Position numbers and translations under genes: made by a program. This document shows positions 32,263 to 42,423 of a stretch of 64,000 nucleotides of DNA, piece by piece; positions within the stretch are counted from its first letter, which is position 1; each line of letters starts with the position of its first letter. The notes beneath the pieces are model-generated. The model searched no databases, was not told the DNA's origin, and worked only from the letters and a program-made list of their open reading frames with translations. Source of the stretch: Cercophora sp. LCS_1 (lineage: Eukaryota; Ascomycota; Sordariomycetes; Sordariales; Lasiosphaeriaceae); the NCBI GenBank assembly GCA_036250225.1, contig JAPZLL010000009.1:310001-374000 (forward strand), given 5' to 3'.

Positions 32263-33727
32263 ATGTTTGATCTCATCATTGTCGGCGCTGGGGTCGCTGG
32301 CGCCGCCGCGGCGACTGCGTTTTCTCGTCAAGGGCGGCAAGTCTTGCTTATCGAGAGGACCTTGAAAGAGCCTGACCGCATCGTCGGGGAACTACTTCAA
32401 CCTGGAGGTGTCGACGCGTTACAGGCTCTCGGTCTGGGCCATTGCCTCCAGGGGATCGACGCCATTCCCATTGAAGGCTACCACCTGTACTGGAAAGATG
32501 AGGAGGCGTCGTTTTGGTTCTGTGAACAGAACGGCAAGAAGCCCGAAGGTCGAAGTTTTCACCACGGAAGATTCGTCGCCAAGCTTCGAGCTGCAGCGAA
32601 GGCGGAACCGAACGTCACGGTGTTGGAGGCTACCGTCTTGGAGATTTTGAGGGATGCAAAATCAGGAAATGTGGTTGGCGTAGCATGTTCGACTGATGAG
32701 GAAGACCACGCGAGGGTAAGGAATTCGGCTCAGACCCCTTCTGGTCTTCGGTACTGACACTTCAAGTATTTCGCCCCCCTGACTATTTTGGCAGACGGGT
32801 CATCATCCAACTTCCGATCACAGTTCACACCCCACAAGCCCAAGGCTGTGTCCCGATTCTGGGGCCTTGAAATGCTTGACGCGCCACTGCCTATCCCGAG
32901 ATATGCTCACTCGGTCCTTGGACGTGGTCCTCCTGTGTTGATGTACCCGATTGGAACCAGAGAAACCAGGATCCTAGTGGACATTCCCAACTCCATCCAC
33001 GACAGACTTGGGAACTCGAATGCCGTAAGGTCATACCTCCTCGAGTGCGTTGCTCCCACGGTCCCTAAAAGCGTCCGCCCCAAATTCGAGCACGCTATCT
33101 GGAAGGGACGTCTCCGAAATCTGCCGAACTCATGGGCCCCGTCGACTCGCAACAAGACCGCAGGCCTCATCCTTCTCGGCGATGCCTTGAACATGCGACA
33201 TCCTGTCACCGGCGCCGGGATGACAGTGGCACTCAAAGACGTCGTTCTACTCAGTCGAGTGCTCAATACGATCGATGTGCCGTCCTTTGAAGACACCAAG
33301 GAGGTTCTCCTGAAGATGAGGGCGTTTCACTTGAGACGCAAAGGACATAGCGCATCTCTCAACATGCTGGCGCAGGCGTTATACTTTCTATTCGCCTCGA
33401 AAGGCATGTTTCCCAATCGTATACTTGTTGCATGGCACTGACATTTTCACAGGCACATCTGTCGATATCATGCAATTTGGGTTCATCCGATACGTCCAGG
33501 AAGGGGAGAGCCGTTTTGCTGTGCCGGCCTGGATCATGGGCGGGGTCGAAACAAACGTCCTTCTCCTCTTCTACCATTTCTTTCATGTCGCGGTTTTCAG
33601 CATCGGTTTGCACTTCCGACAGTCGGGACCCTGGGACTTCTTGGGGGCGCTCATTCGGTCCCTGGGCGTCTTGGCAACGGCCATCCACATCATTTGGGGG
33701 CCGTTGGTCGGCGAGCTGCAGCCCTGA
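32263..33727 (+). CDS. Squalene epoxidase (squalene monooxygenase)-like enzyme
   Basis: Exons 32263-32715, 32767-33403 and 33453-33727 give 454 residues. Intron 1 is 51 nt; intron 2 (49 nt) appears to have a GC donor (AAAG|GCATGT). Motifs: GAGVAG (8-13) with IERTLKEPDRIVGELLQPGG, the squalene-epoxidase fingerprint; FAPLTILADGSSSNFR; LGDALNMRHPVTGAGMTVAL (FAD ribityl site); and a hydrophobic C-terminus (NMLAQALYFLFASKG ... IRYVQEGESRF) as in Erg1, with membrane-associating helices. The enzyme makes 2,3-oxidosqualene, precursor of ergosterol and triterpenoids. It lacks the N-terminal membrane segment of many Erg1 proteins. Because it sits in an accessory region beside an unrelated membrane protein, it may be a second, specialised copy, but the window cannot show whether the genome has another. 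Confidence 0.87.
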
Positions 33728-33981
33728 GTGTTTTGACGACCAATGGTGACATTTGCCGTCACAATCTGTGCTCAGCGGTAATGCATGCGGAGCCCTTGTG
33801 TACTTTTGCTGGACAGGCCACGGAAATGGTCAAGTTCAGTCCCGCCGTGAAGCCGAAGGAGCGGCCAAGACGCAGTGAGCGTTCCTTGGTGCTTCGTTGG
33901 GTTTCAACCCCGCCCAACAAAAACATCGGTCGGATGCTCTGTTCACAAGCAAGTCGCGAAGCGCTCTGAACCTAGGGAACC

Positions 33982-35223
33982 ATGGATTCACCGAAAGCCA
34001 TCGTCGGATGGGTCTCCTCTCCCAACACAAGGGGGACGGTTGACATTCTCTTCGAAAACTTTCTCGCTCTCTTCGTCTGCGTGTGGACAGTGTTGCACCA
34101 CAACCTCCAAGCGAAACATGAAGGCTTCTGGACCGTCTTCCTCCGGAAATGCCGATGGGCTGTACTTGCAGTTGCGGCACCAGAGATGTTGACTCTGTTT
34201 GCCATCATGCAGTGGAATGCCGCCAACATCTCGGTCAAGGAAATGCGGAGTATTGGTGTCGAGCCCTGGACCATCGTTCACGCTTTCTATGCCAATGCCG
34301 GCGGCTTCGTGCTCGAAACGCCAGACTTCCCAAAGTTTCCCATCAACGCCACCTCAATTCACTACCTGTGTTCCAAGAACCGCATCAAGCTGCCAAAAAT
34401 CACCGAAGAGAGCATTTGGGACCGAAGCAAGGCCGACTTCTTCGCCAAGGCATGCGCCTTTGTCCAAGCAGGCTGGATCATCCTCCAGATCTCAGCCAGG
34501 GGTGCCCAAAAGCTCACCATCACGCCTCTCGAGCTTTTCACTGCAGCATTCATCATCCCGTCCTTGGCCACTGCGTACTTTTGGGCCAACAAGCCCCAGA
34601 ACGTGGCAGAACCGATTGTTATTCGGGTGGGGTGGACCATGGCAGATCTTCTCATCTCGGCAGGGGATGCGGCCAAGGAACCGTATGTTGATACGCCTAT
34701 AGACTTCGTCGAAAAGCCAGTCTGGGATGGTTGGAGACGACAACCGGGTCTTCTTCACTTTGGCGGGCTCAAGAAGCGCCCGCTTGAGAGGATCCCCAAC
34801 GACTACTCACCGCCACCACCGACCGGAACCGAAGCAACCGTCAACTGGGTCATAGCGGTCGCGCATGCTGTGATTCATGTCCTGGGTTGGTCCTTTCCTT
34901 TCGCAACCTACACAGAAACCCTGATCTGGCGGGTCAGTAGCTTGACCCTGCTCATTGTCACGGTCATTGGAGGAATTGTCCCTGTCTTCTCCACGCGCCC
35001 GTGGTTCGACTTTACCTTCACAATGCTGTGGATTTGGGTCCGGGATGCCAAGAAGCGCACGTTTATCCGGCGAAAGCTCTTCAACTCATTCGTGGACCTA
35101 GCATATGTTCTCTACATCCTCGCACGCTTACTCATCCTCGTTGAGATTTTTACGGCGTTCCGGGCGATGCCTGCGGATGCCTATCGGTGTCCTGACTGGA
35201 CATGGTTCTGGCCCCATGTTTGA
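33982..35223 (+). CDS. Multi-pass membrane protein of unknown function
   Basis: Intronless, 413 residues. Hydrophobic segments that could span the membrane include ILFENFLALFVCVWTVL, WAVLAVAAPEMLTLFAIMQW, ACAFVQAGWIILQISARG, LFTAAFIIPSLATAYFWA, VIAVAHAVIHVLGWSFPF, LTLLIVTVIGGIVPVFS and VLYILARLLILVEIFTAF, so about seven. The pattern GW-x-PNTRGTVDILFENF near the start and YILARLLILVEIF-AFRAMP near the end matches a large family of uncharacterised fungal membrane proteins. No transporter signature is visible. It lies 254 bp downstream of the squalene-epoxidase-like gene on the same strand, so a joint role in a lipid or terpenoid pathway is possible but unproven. Confidence 0.8.
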   Translation: MDSPKAIVGWVSSPNTRGTVDILFENFLALFVCVWTVLHHNLQAKHEGFWTVFLRKCRWAVLAVAAPEMLTLFAIMQWNAANISVKEMRSIGVEPWTIVHAFYANAGGFVLETPDFPKFPINATSIHYLCSKNRIKLPKITEESIWDRSKADFFAKACAFVQAGWIILQISARGAQKLTITPLELFTAAFIIPSLATAYFWANKPQNVAEPIVIRVGWTMADLLISAGDAAKEPYVDTPIDFVEKPVWDGWRRQPGLLHFGGLKKRPLERIPNDYSPPPPTGTEATVNWVIAVAHAVIHVLGWSFPFATYTETLIWRVSSLTLLIVTVIGGIVPVFSTRPWFDFTFTMLWIWVRDAKKRTFIRRKLFNSFVDLAYVLYILARLLILVEIFTAFRAMPADAYRCPDWTWFWPHV

Positions 35224-36081
35224 GGTCCTGGTTGCGTCGATCTCTTCAAGCCTTCAGAGATCAGGGGCCTCCCCGTCATCGACTTCCCGCGACTACCTCT
35301 TGGCCAGTGAAGTGACGTGTGACAGAGCCCAGGAATAGTTGAACAGCGAGATTACCCGGCCCAGCAGCCCAGACAAGTCGGTTCGTTGCACCGAGCTCTC
35401 TTCCGCTCAGATCGCCCCAGCAGTGGCCGGGCTAAAGGATCGGGATTGTTTGTGCCGAAAAGAGAACCAGGTTCCGCTGAATCACCGAGCTTTGGGTCCC
35501 TCAGTGACCACCCCCAAGGTGGAACGAGGAGACCAGATACCGGTCTGAGGGATGACGAAGCTTTGCCTTGGCGTTCTTATAGTCGCGGGTATTTTGGCTT
35601 GATCAGAAACGCTAATATCGAGAAACAAGAGACACTCAACGACAGTGTGGCGGTTGGGGTCCTTGTGACTGCCAATACGACGTCTGCGGTTGAAACAAGA
35701 CATGCACCCCACAAATTCGGGGAATTCCCCCCCCGGTAGTTGTGCAGCCGTCCCGTTTCCCCGAGCAAGCAATGAGCCGTGGTTGGAGCGCCACCAAATC
35801 GTTTATACTCCCGAGACGACCCCATCCTCCCGGCTAAACGCCCCAATTATCAACAACTGGGTGAATCATCGCCATGAAACCCTGTCCTACCCCCGACATA
35901 TGGTGGTGTAGTACCAGCAGAGGCGTAGGGGTATAGCACAGGGATGGGCGGTGACAGTCAATAGAGGGGTAAAACTGGGGAAGGAGGAGAGAACTATATC
36001 AGGACCGTTTCGAGTTCTTTTATTTTTTGGGGAACCATTCAGCCCGCAGACCTACCTAGTCACGCTCACCTGAAACTCACC
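35224..36081. other. Gap before xylanase gene
   Basis: 858 bp with the xylanase promoter. Open frames are short and overlapping. No gene called. Confidence 0.4.
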
Positions 36082-36809
36082 ATGGTCAAGCTCTCTTCCT
36101 TCGCCACAGGCCTTTGCCTTCCCGGCGTGTTCGCCGCCGTGATCGGCCCTCAACTCGACGATAAACCCGAGTCGATCGCCATTCAACCCCGCCAAGGCAC
36201 AAACTACTTCCAAAACTGGTCCGAGGGCGGCAGCAACATCCGCTGCTCGCAAAGGGGAGGTGGCTTTTCCGCAACCTGGAGCTCCAAAGGCGGCTTCGTC
36301 TGCGGTCTCGGCTGGCGCGGCAGCGGCAATCGAGTCATCAAGTACAGTGGCACCTACGAGGCCAAGGGTCCGGGATACCTTGCCATCTATGGCTGGACCA
36401 AGAATCCCTTGATAGGCAGGTCCCTGTTTCGTCTCAGAATCTGCACATGAGACTGACATATTGGCGGTCAGAATACTACATCCTTGACAGCTACGCCGAT
36501 CTCGCACCCAACGAGCCATGGACAAAGAAGGGCAACTTCACCATCGAAGGCGAAGGTACTTTCGATATCTTTACGAGCCAGCGTGTCAATAAGCCATCGA
36601 TTGAGGGCACAAGGACGTTCATGCAGTACTGGTCAGTGCGGACCGAGAAGAGGGTTGGAGGCACGATCACTACCAAGAAACATTTCGACGAATGGGCCAA
36701 ATATCAGATGAGACTCGGGGGCCATGATTATGTTGTGCTTGCTGTTGAGGGGTACACGGCTACAGGCGGGCCGGGGAGTAGTGGCTCTGCTACCTTGACG
36801 ATTGGGTGA
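36082..36809 (+). CDS. Endo-1,4-beta-xylanase, glycoside hydrolase family 11
   Basis: Exons 36082-36415 and 36472-36809 give 223 residues. The 56-nt intron appears to have a GC donor (ATAG|GCAGGT), branch GACTGACA and acceptor TCAG. A signal peptide ends near AAV(20) and a short pro-region near RQG. GH11 hallmarks: YGWTKNPLI-EYYILDSY with nucleophile Glu112, whose codon is split by the intron; QRVNKPSIEGTRTFMQYWSV (the thumb); and VLAVEGYTATGG with acid/base Glu204. The 92-residue spacing equals that in known GH11 enzymes. The first third is divergent (SNIRCSQRGGGFSATWSSKG) and has two cysteines where most xylanases have none. It hydrolyses xylan outside the cell and should be active. Confidence 0.93.
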
Positions 36810-37204
36810 GGACTAAGGAGTTTGTTCAATCTGTTCGTTCAATCTTTTTACTGTGGGTCATACGATGTTGCTGTTTTACGGTTGTGCTGTGTATGATATA
36901 AACAAACTTACCTCATCTCATCCGCCAACGATGAACCTTTCTAGAACCAAGGAGCCTAGATCTGTAAAGGGTGCCGAAGAGACAACAAGGCAACTTGTCG
37001 CATGTGTGCTCTGCAGGGGTCTGCTAGTCAGCTGACTGCACGTGTGGCGGTGTCGCAAAGGACAGAAAGCATCGGCCCCCGCCCATTGGTTCCACGCGAC
37101 GACGCGGACCGCGACGTCATTTGTTCTTCTGTTGAAAAACGTACCATCACATGTACCTTGAACAGATTGTGCGAATTTGGTCATCTTGAAAACACAGCAA
37201 CCAG
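36810..37204. other. Gap downstream of xylanase gene
   Basis: 395 bp with no recognisable gene. Confidence 0.4.
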
Positions 37205-37618
37205 ATGGAAGAGGAAGGCGAGCCATCGAGCTCAGGTCTCGCGGCCCTAAACATCGACGATCCCTTTGCGGACCCGGAACATATGGACACTGCCAACTGC
37301 GACTCACCACGCACGAATGCCCCCCTAATGACTGGAAGATGCAAAATAGTTCGAATGGGGAGACCTCCGCATCGATTCGTCAGGATTCTAGCTTTCGATG
37401 CTGGTGGGGCAGGCATTGTCTCATCCCTGGGAATATTGCGCCGTCTTATGAATGCGAAAGATCAAAGGACGGGTGATCTCTACCCGTGTCCAACTCCTTT
37501 AAGTCCCTTCTTCCCAGAGGCATATTCCTTCCAACCCATTGGTTTGTGGCCCATCCTTCCACCTTGGGATGTTGGCCGGCTGGAGACGGAGGTGTATAGA
37601 AGGCATCCTCCGAAGTGA
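37205..37618 (+). pseudogene. Patatin-like phospholipase fragment
   Basis: A 137-codon frame whose centre (FVRILAFDAGGAGIVSSLGI, about residues 58-77) resembles the opening strand and oxyanion loop of fungal patatins, normally LSLDGGG-x-RG followed by SLxILR. Here GGG-x-R is altered to AGGAG. The GxSxG nucleophile elbow and the Asp-Gly dyad expected downstream are missing before the stop at 37616. I see it as a relic of a larger gene. The following 450 bp contain a lysine-rich open frame (37653-37967) that does not continue the family. Assignment rests on one short motif. Confidence 0.35.
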
Positions 37619-38101
37619 TAGCTTCCTAATAGCGATGATATCCATTCTATAGATGCCAGCGCGAACCGGCGGTGCATTCCAGGGGCAAGAGAAGAACCAG
37701 GTGAAGGAATACACACCTTCAGAGGGTGAGGCGGGAGTTCGTGATCTAAGCTTCAAAAACAAGAGGTACCCGCCACGAGAGATCAACAAGAACGGCAGCG
37801 AGAAGGCAGAAATATACTACAATGGCAAGCCGGCGTGCGACCTTGGTCATATAGCCGTTGCCAGATTCCCAAGGCAAAGCCCCCATTACTGCAGAGACCA
37901 AAAGTATGAAAAAAAGTCAGAACTTAATGCCATGTCGGGGGAATGGTCGCGTCATTTGCCATGTTGACGCTCTTGTGGCTTTGCACGAGTTGGGAAATCT
38001 CTATCTATCTGTCACATCTCTCGATTCCACCCCAACGCCCATAGGAACACAGTGACGCGCTTAGCCCGATTCAGGTCTAGCTAGACCTGGGTAGGCTATG
38101 T
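37619..38101. other. Gap between patatin fragment and CorA-like gene
   Basis: An open frame at 37653-37967 has no recognisable content. No gene called. Confidence 0.35.
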
Positions 38102-39813
38102 TCACAGAAAGTTCACAGCTTTGGCTCTGGCCCTGCGAGCCTTAGCCTCCCGATATACGACAAAGTACCACCAAAACGCAAACGTCGCTCCTGTTGCGAA
38201 AAGGGTAAACCCTACCCAGAGAAGAACCCAAATGGACACGATGGATTCCGACTTTGTGTTGCCGCTTGGTCCATTTGATGTATCCGTGTTAGAATCTTGG
38301 GACCAGTTGAAAAAGGTCATGGAGAAGACAGACTTCCCACCGATCAGCGAAATCATGGTCTTGGCGGAGGGCAGGGATGAAAGCTCTTACGGCGAAGAAT
38401 GTTCCCGGGAGGAAGACCATCGTCACCAGGGCAATGGAACGCATATGCCGAGAGTCTCGCCTCATCTCAAGCGCGATTTGAACGTTCGTCTCACCTTCGG
38501 CCTGTGAACAGGTCAGCCTGCCGTCCGTGTTGGTCGAAGGGGGGGGGGGTGTTCTCCAAACGCTGTACAGGTAGGTACTTACCCATTGACTGGCCATGGT
38601 CATCCCTTCGAGGCGCATTGTGCATTCTCTAATCTTGTCATCGCATTCGTCCTTGATCTCTCGGATGCGAATCACGAATTTGGGCCCTAGTTGACGCATG
38701 TCCTCTCGAAGACGTCCCGTCTCTTCTTTTGATGCAGGCGCTGGCAGCTTATCACCATGAGCCTCGAACAAGGGCTGCCCCCCCATTTTGCGGACCTCCT
38801 CCCCCTCGTGGTCCGGGTCGCCCGCATCAGAGACAGCGGAAACATCCCTACCAAAGATCGCCGCTTTTAGGATGCTTGTATCATTTGCAGCATCCGCAAC
38901 CATAGTAGATACCGTAGACAGCCCTGGGGGCGTCTTATCCCCAGTTTGCTTTTTTCGCCCGACGGATAATGTTGTCAAGTTCTCAATGGGTTGTCCATCC
39001 TGTGTCTGAAAGATGGAGGATTTCTTCTCCTCGGCCCAAGAGGCCATCTTGGAGAGCTGAGCGCCCCAACCGACGAGTTGGTTTCGCAAATATGACATGT
39101 CGAGCCAATCGTCCCGCTTCTCGCCGTTGGTGCGCGCTGTTTCGATGTCAGAGATATCATGCATCTCTAGTCCTCCAATATCCAAATCGAGAATCCGGGA
39201 CTCAAGTTTATCGACACTATGGTCCACTATGACGGAATACCGTAGTCTTTCCAGCTCTACAACGATTCCTGGGACGAGCAGAGGATGGACCGTGTCTTCA
39301 GGTCTTAGTGCCAGTCGCTTTAACACATCTGCCTCGATGGATGGGGTACACCCCAGGATAATGGAAAACGCTAGCATGCAGTGGGGGAAGAAGGTACAGG
39401 TCATGGCCAGGTCCATTCCCCAGGCGCTTGTGGTTCGAAGAGTGACAACTGCGAAAGATTTGTAAGTATGAAGACATGGAAGTGGATTCGAAGCAATGGA
39501 GAGACGTGCCCCAGGCGGGATGATGGCCCATTTTAACCTCTGAGGCAGTGAAGGCTGGGATGTCACCGCGGCTCACGGTACGGGCGAAGTTGGCATGAAT
39601 AAAGAATCTCTGGGCTATCGTCCGGAACGTATCGTGGGTGCATGGCCACGTCCGTAGGCCACCACGATGCCGGGTTAGTGTTTGAAAGTCCTTGAACGTT
39701 GGAGGGGTCGCTCGTGTTGGATTCTTTGCCTCCGTTCCATAGGCCAAGTCGGCATGTGCATCCGCATGAGATGCTTGCTCGGGGTTGAGTGGTTGCCCGC
39801 CTCGACGAGGCAT
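38102..39813 (-). CDS. CorA-like membrane protein (fungal type, without GMN)
   Basis: Proposed exons: 39813-39510, 39448-38583, 38501-38401 extended to 38391, and 38332-38102. The last two introns are clear GT-AG (81 and 58 nt). The first is a proposed GC-AG intron (39509-39449). Conserved stretches are THDTFRTIAQRFFIHANFAR and RGDIPAF, then VVTLRTTSAWGMDLAMTCTF, HPLLVPGIVVELERLR, MTMASQW-AEGETNVQIALE, LVTMVFLPGTFFA-SVFSMTF with FNW in place of GMN, and a second helix VSIWVLLWVGFTLFATGATF. This is the layout of fungal CorA-like proteins, whose ion specificity is unknown. An upstream frame (to 40223) starting MDWPRDDDQV may supply more N-terminus, but I found no clean splice to it. Confidence 0.75.
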
Positions 39814-42423
39814 CCTGCGGTTCACAATGCTGTAAGTCTCACCCGCCCTCCATCGGATACCCGTTGGACTTGGAATCACTCACAATACAACCCAGCCGAA
39901 CGTGGATCCGTCTGGTTGCGGGCAACGCTGTAGTGGAGATGACAGTGAGCAGGAAAGCCTGGTGAATCCGCTGGAACGTGTTTCCGTACCTTGTTCAACC
40001 ACTCCAGAGTATCTGTCTCGGCCTCGCAGCTGATTCGCTCCTGTGATGCGGAAAAGGTGGTGTGAGTGCGATTTGCAAACTGGGGCCGTTTCTCGCCTCG
40101 ACGCACCATTTGGCCTCCATTTAGACTGTGCGCTATTGTAATGTGTCCCGACCCGGGGGTGCACTTGAAAACATTCTTGCGGTCACTCTGGCTAACTTGG
40201 TCGTCATCGCGGGGCCAATCCATTTCATGCTGCGTTCACTTGTTGCGTGGTTGACCTTAGTGACCTCGGGCTCGATGGCGACAGTCGCAAGACAATATTT
40301 TCACTTGTGGGACACAAAACAAGACAGCGAGTGGTTGGTTGCACACCCGGCCCGTCTTTGATGGGGCGTGGGAGCACCGCCACGTTTCTGCGCTTGCCCC
40401 TCCAGCAAGCTTCGAGAGCTGGATTGGGCAAACCTGAACCCCAGCCTAAATGGTGCGTCATCTTGTCTTGCTAGGCTGGAGGCGGTATGGCGGGAGTGTC
40501 GGGAGGGTGCCCTTCTGCAGTTCGCATGCAGTTCGCATGCAGTTCACCCCTAGATTTCGCGGAGCCTGGGATGTCTTGATTGGCCTGGAAGAAAGCAAAC
40601 CGGTCAGCAAGGCGACCTAGTGCGACGTGACAACCGCCTTCGTGCCGTACCTTCCCTGGGATTGGAGCAAATCCTGTCCCCACCGCCACCCAACCCAACA
40701 GGCAGACATGCAGATGAATCAGATTGCTTTCACAACCTCGCAATCCCAGCGCAATCCCAACGCGGACTTGGTCTCTGTCTTCTTACCCCCTGACTCAAGC
40801 GTCTAGCGACGGAAGCACCCTACGTGATGGTCAGGTTCACAGTCAAAGCAACATACACAGAGGAACAAGCCCTTGGCCTCTTCTTCGCCCGTATTTTTGG
40901 AGAGGGGAACTCCGAAGTTGAGTGGAAACGCGGCAGGTTCCAATGCGTTATCCCACGCATGTTGACACAGGTCCAAAGTCCTTAACCCCATCTGGTCATA
41001 AATGAAGTGACGAGGCGCCTAACTTTGATACCGCTGCACAGAGAGAACTTGTTGATTTCAAGCAGTCAGTCAACTATTACCATTACGAGGCTATTGGAGC
41101 TTGAATGCTACAGCGGGGTTAGTGCAGGAAGGGAGTAACTCAATGTGAGGCATCAGCCACAATCATGTCGGTCTGGCGTCGACTGTGAGAATGGGGACTG
41201 GGGGGAGGAAGATGAGTTTTGAGTTGGTTTATGACTACCGAGAGAGCTGTTCTCGGATCCTCTGACAGTTCAATGGGGTAGTCAACTGGCCTGTAAAAAC
41301 ACTACTGGATAATGAACGACCATCTCCGAGGCTGTGACGTAATCAGCGGCCATCATGTGTAGTGTACCTGTCTAGTGCTGGCCGGATTGTAACGCGTAGT
41401 CTAGAGACTGACGCCCATCGTGATAGCTGCGGCCTGAGGCAATACTAGATAGACGAGTTGCCTTTCCCACCAGTCAAGATACGCGGTTAGGTGCCTGTCT
41501 TAGCTTGGTGGCGCGCAAAACTGTCGGGGTCATCCACACTTGCAAACCGATGACCCCCACGCTATAGGGATCCTCGACCTCCTATAATAACAGCAAACAC
41601 CCAAGGCTACCCCAGCTGCCGAGTGAAGAATGAAGAGCGCCGGCATGACATCCTTCAATTGGGAGCGGTCAAATCCTTGAACCTGTCTGACTTCCCACTG
41701 ACATCCGGAATGACTAGAGCTGAGCAAAAATGGGGGGCTGGCGGGCTGCAAAGCGCTTGAAGCGAGAGACCCTGCTACAGATGTGTCTTGGGAAAGGTTG
41801 GGTGTCACACGTCCGTCGTTGGGCAGCTCCGCGACTTGGTAGCGTGACGCTGCTGCAGGCTGGCATACACCGACCTGCACACCTCACCCACTGAAAGGCT
41901 TCCTCTGAAAGGTCCCTGCATAATTCTTCTGGCATTTTGTGCAGTTCAAGATTGGCACCTAGCAGCAGGGCGGCTGCACACTGTTCCTCGGAAGCTGGTC
42001 TGATAGGATGTAAGTCTTGACATAACGCCTGACCGAGCGCGTGTTCTAAATGCCCGGCCGCTTATTGGCCACATCCGCTATCACTTCAGTTCCGCCTGGT
42101 AAATTGGGAGAAGGGCGCAGCTCTAGTTGATCACAAGCCCGGACCGATGAAAGTTAAGGTACCTGCGTACCTAGGTACCTACCTACCCAGCCAAGGTGCC
42201 ATAGTCAACGCGGCTGTGGCACTAGATACAGTGAGATCTGTCGGTGGTGATCTAAAAACGCCAGGCCGAGCCCGGTTGCACAAAAATACGAGGTATTTAT
42301 CCTCGAGACATGAGGAAATTGCCCCTTTTTGGATGCTCGTGCAACTTCTCACCACTACCTTTGCTTCGGCCCTTTGCCCAGTATTTTCCACCCTGCGGCC
42401 TATACCTTGTCCTCTTATCCACT
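39814..42423. other. Gene-poor stretch, 2.6 kb
   Basis: The first 400 bp may hold an upstream exon of the CorA-like gene. The remainder (40.3-42.3 kb) has only short overlapping open frames without recognisable content, and a GTACCTA-type short repeat near 42158-42187. The frame of the following kinase gene is open from 42310. Confidence 0.4.
42158..42187. repeat. Short GTACCTA-type direct repeats
   Basis: Several spaced copies of GGTACCT/GTACCTA in about 30 bp, upstream of the first kinase-like gene. Single related motifs recur elsewhere in the window, for example near 22594 and 53396. Confidence 0.5.

Noticed and set aside
33419..33452. Alternative GT donor (GTATAC) for intron 2 of the squalene-epoxidase-like gene
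   Set aside because: It would make a 34-nt intron and insert residues (MFPNR) that disturb the alignment; the GC donor fits exactly.
37653..37967. Lysine-rich 104-codon frame after the patatin fragment, considered as its second exon
   Set aside because: It has no GxSxG or DG(G/A) motif and no clean splice from the fragment.
39880..40223. 115-codon minus-strand frame starting MDWPRDDDQV as an upstream exon of the CorA-like gene
   Set aside because: Plausible by composition, but the good GTGAGT donor gives the wrong phase for both nearby acceptors. Left as a possibility in the gene entry only.
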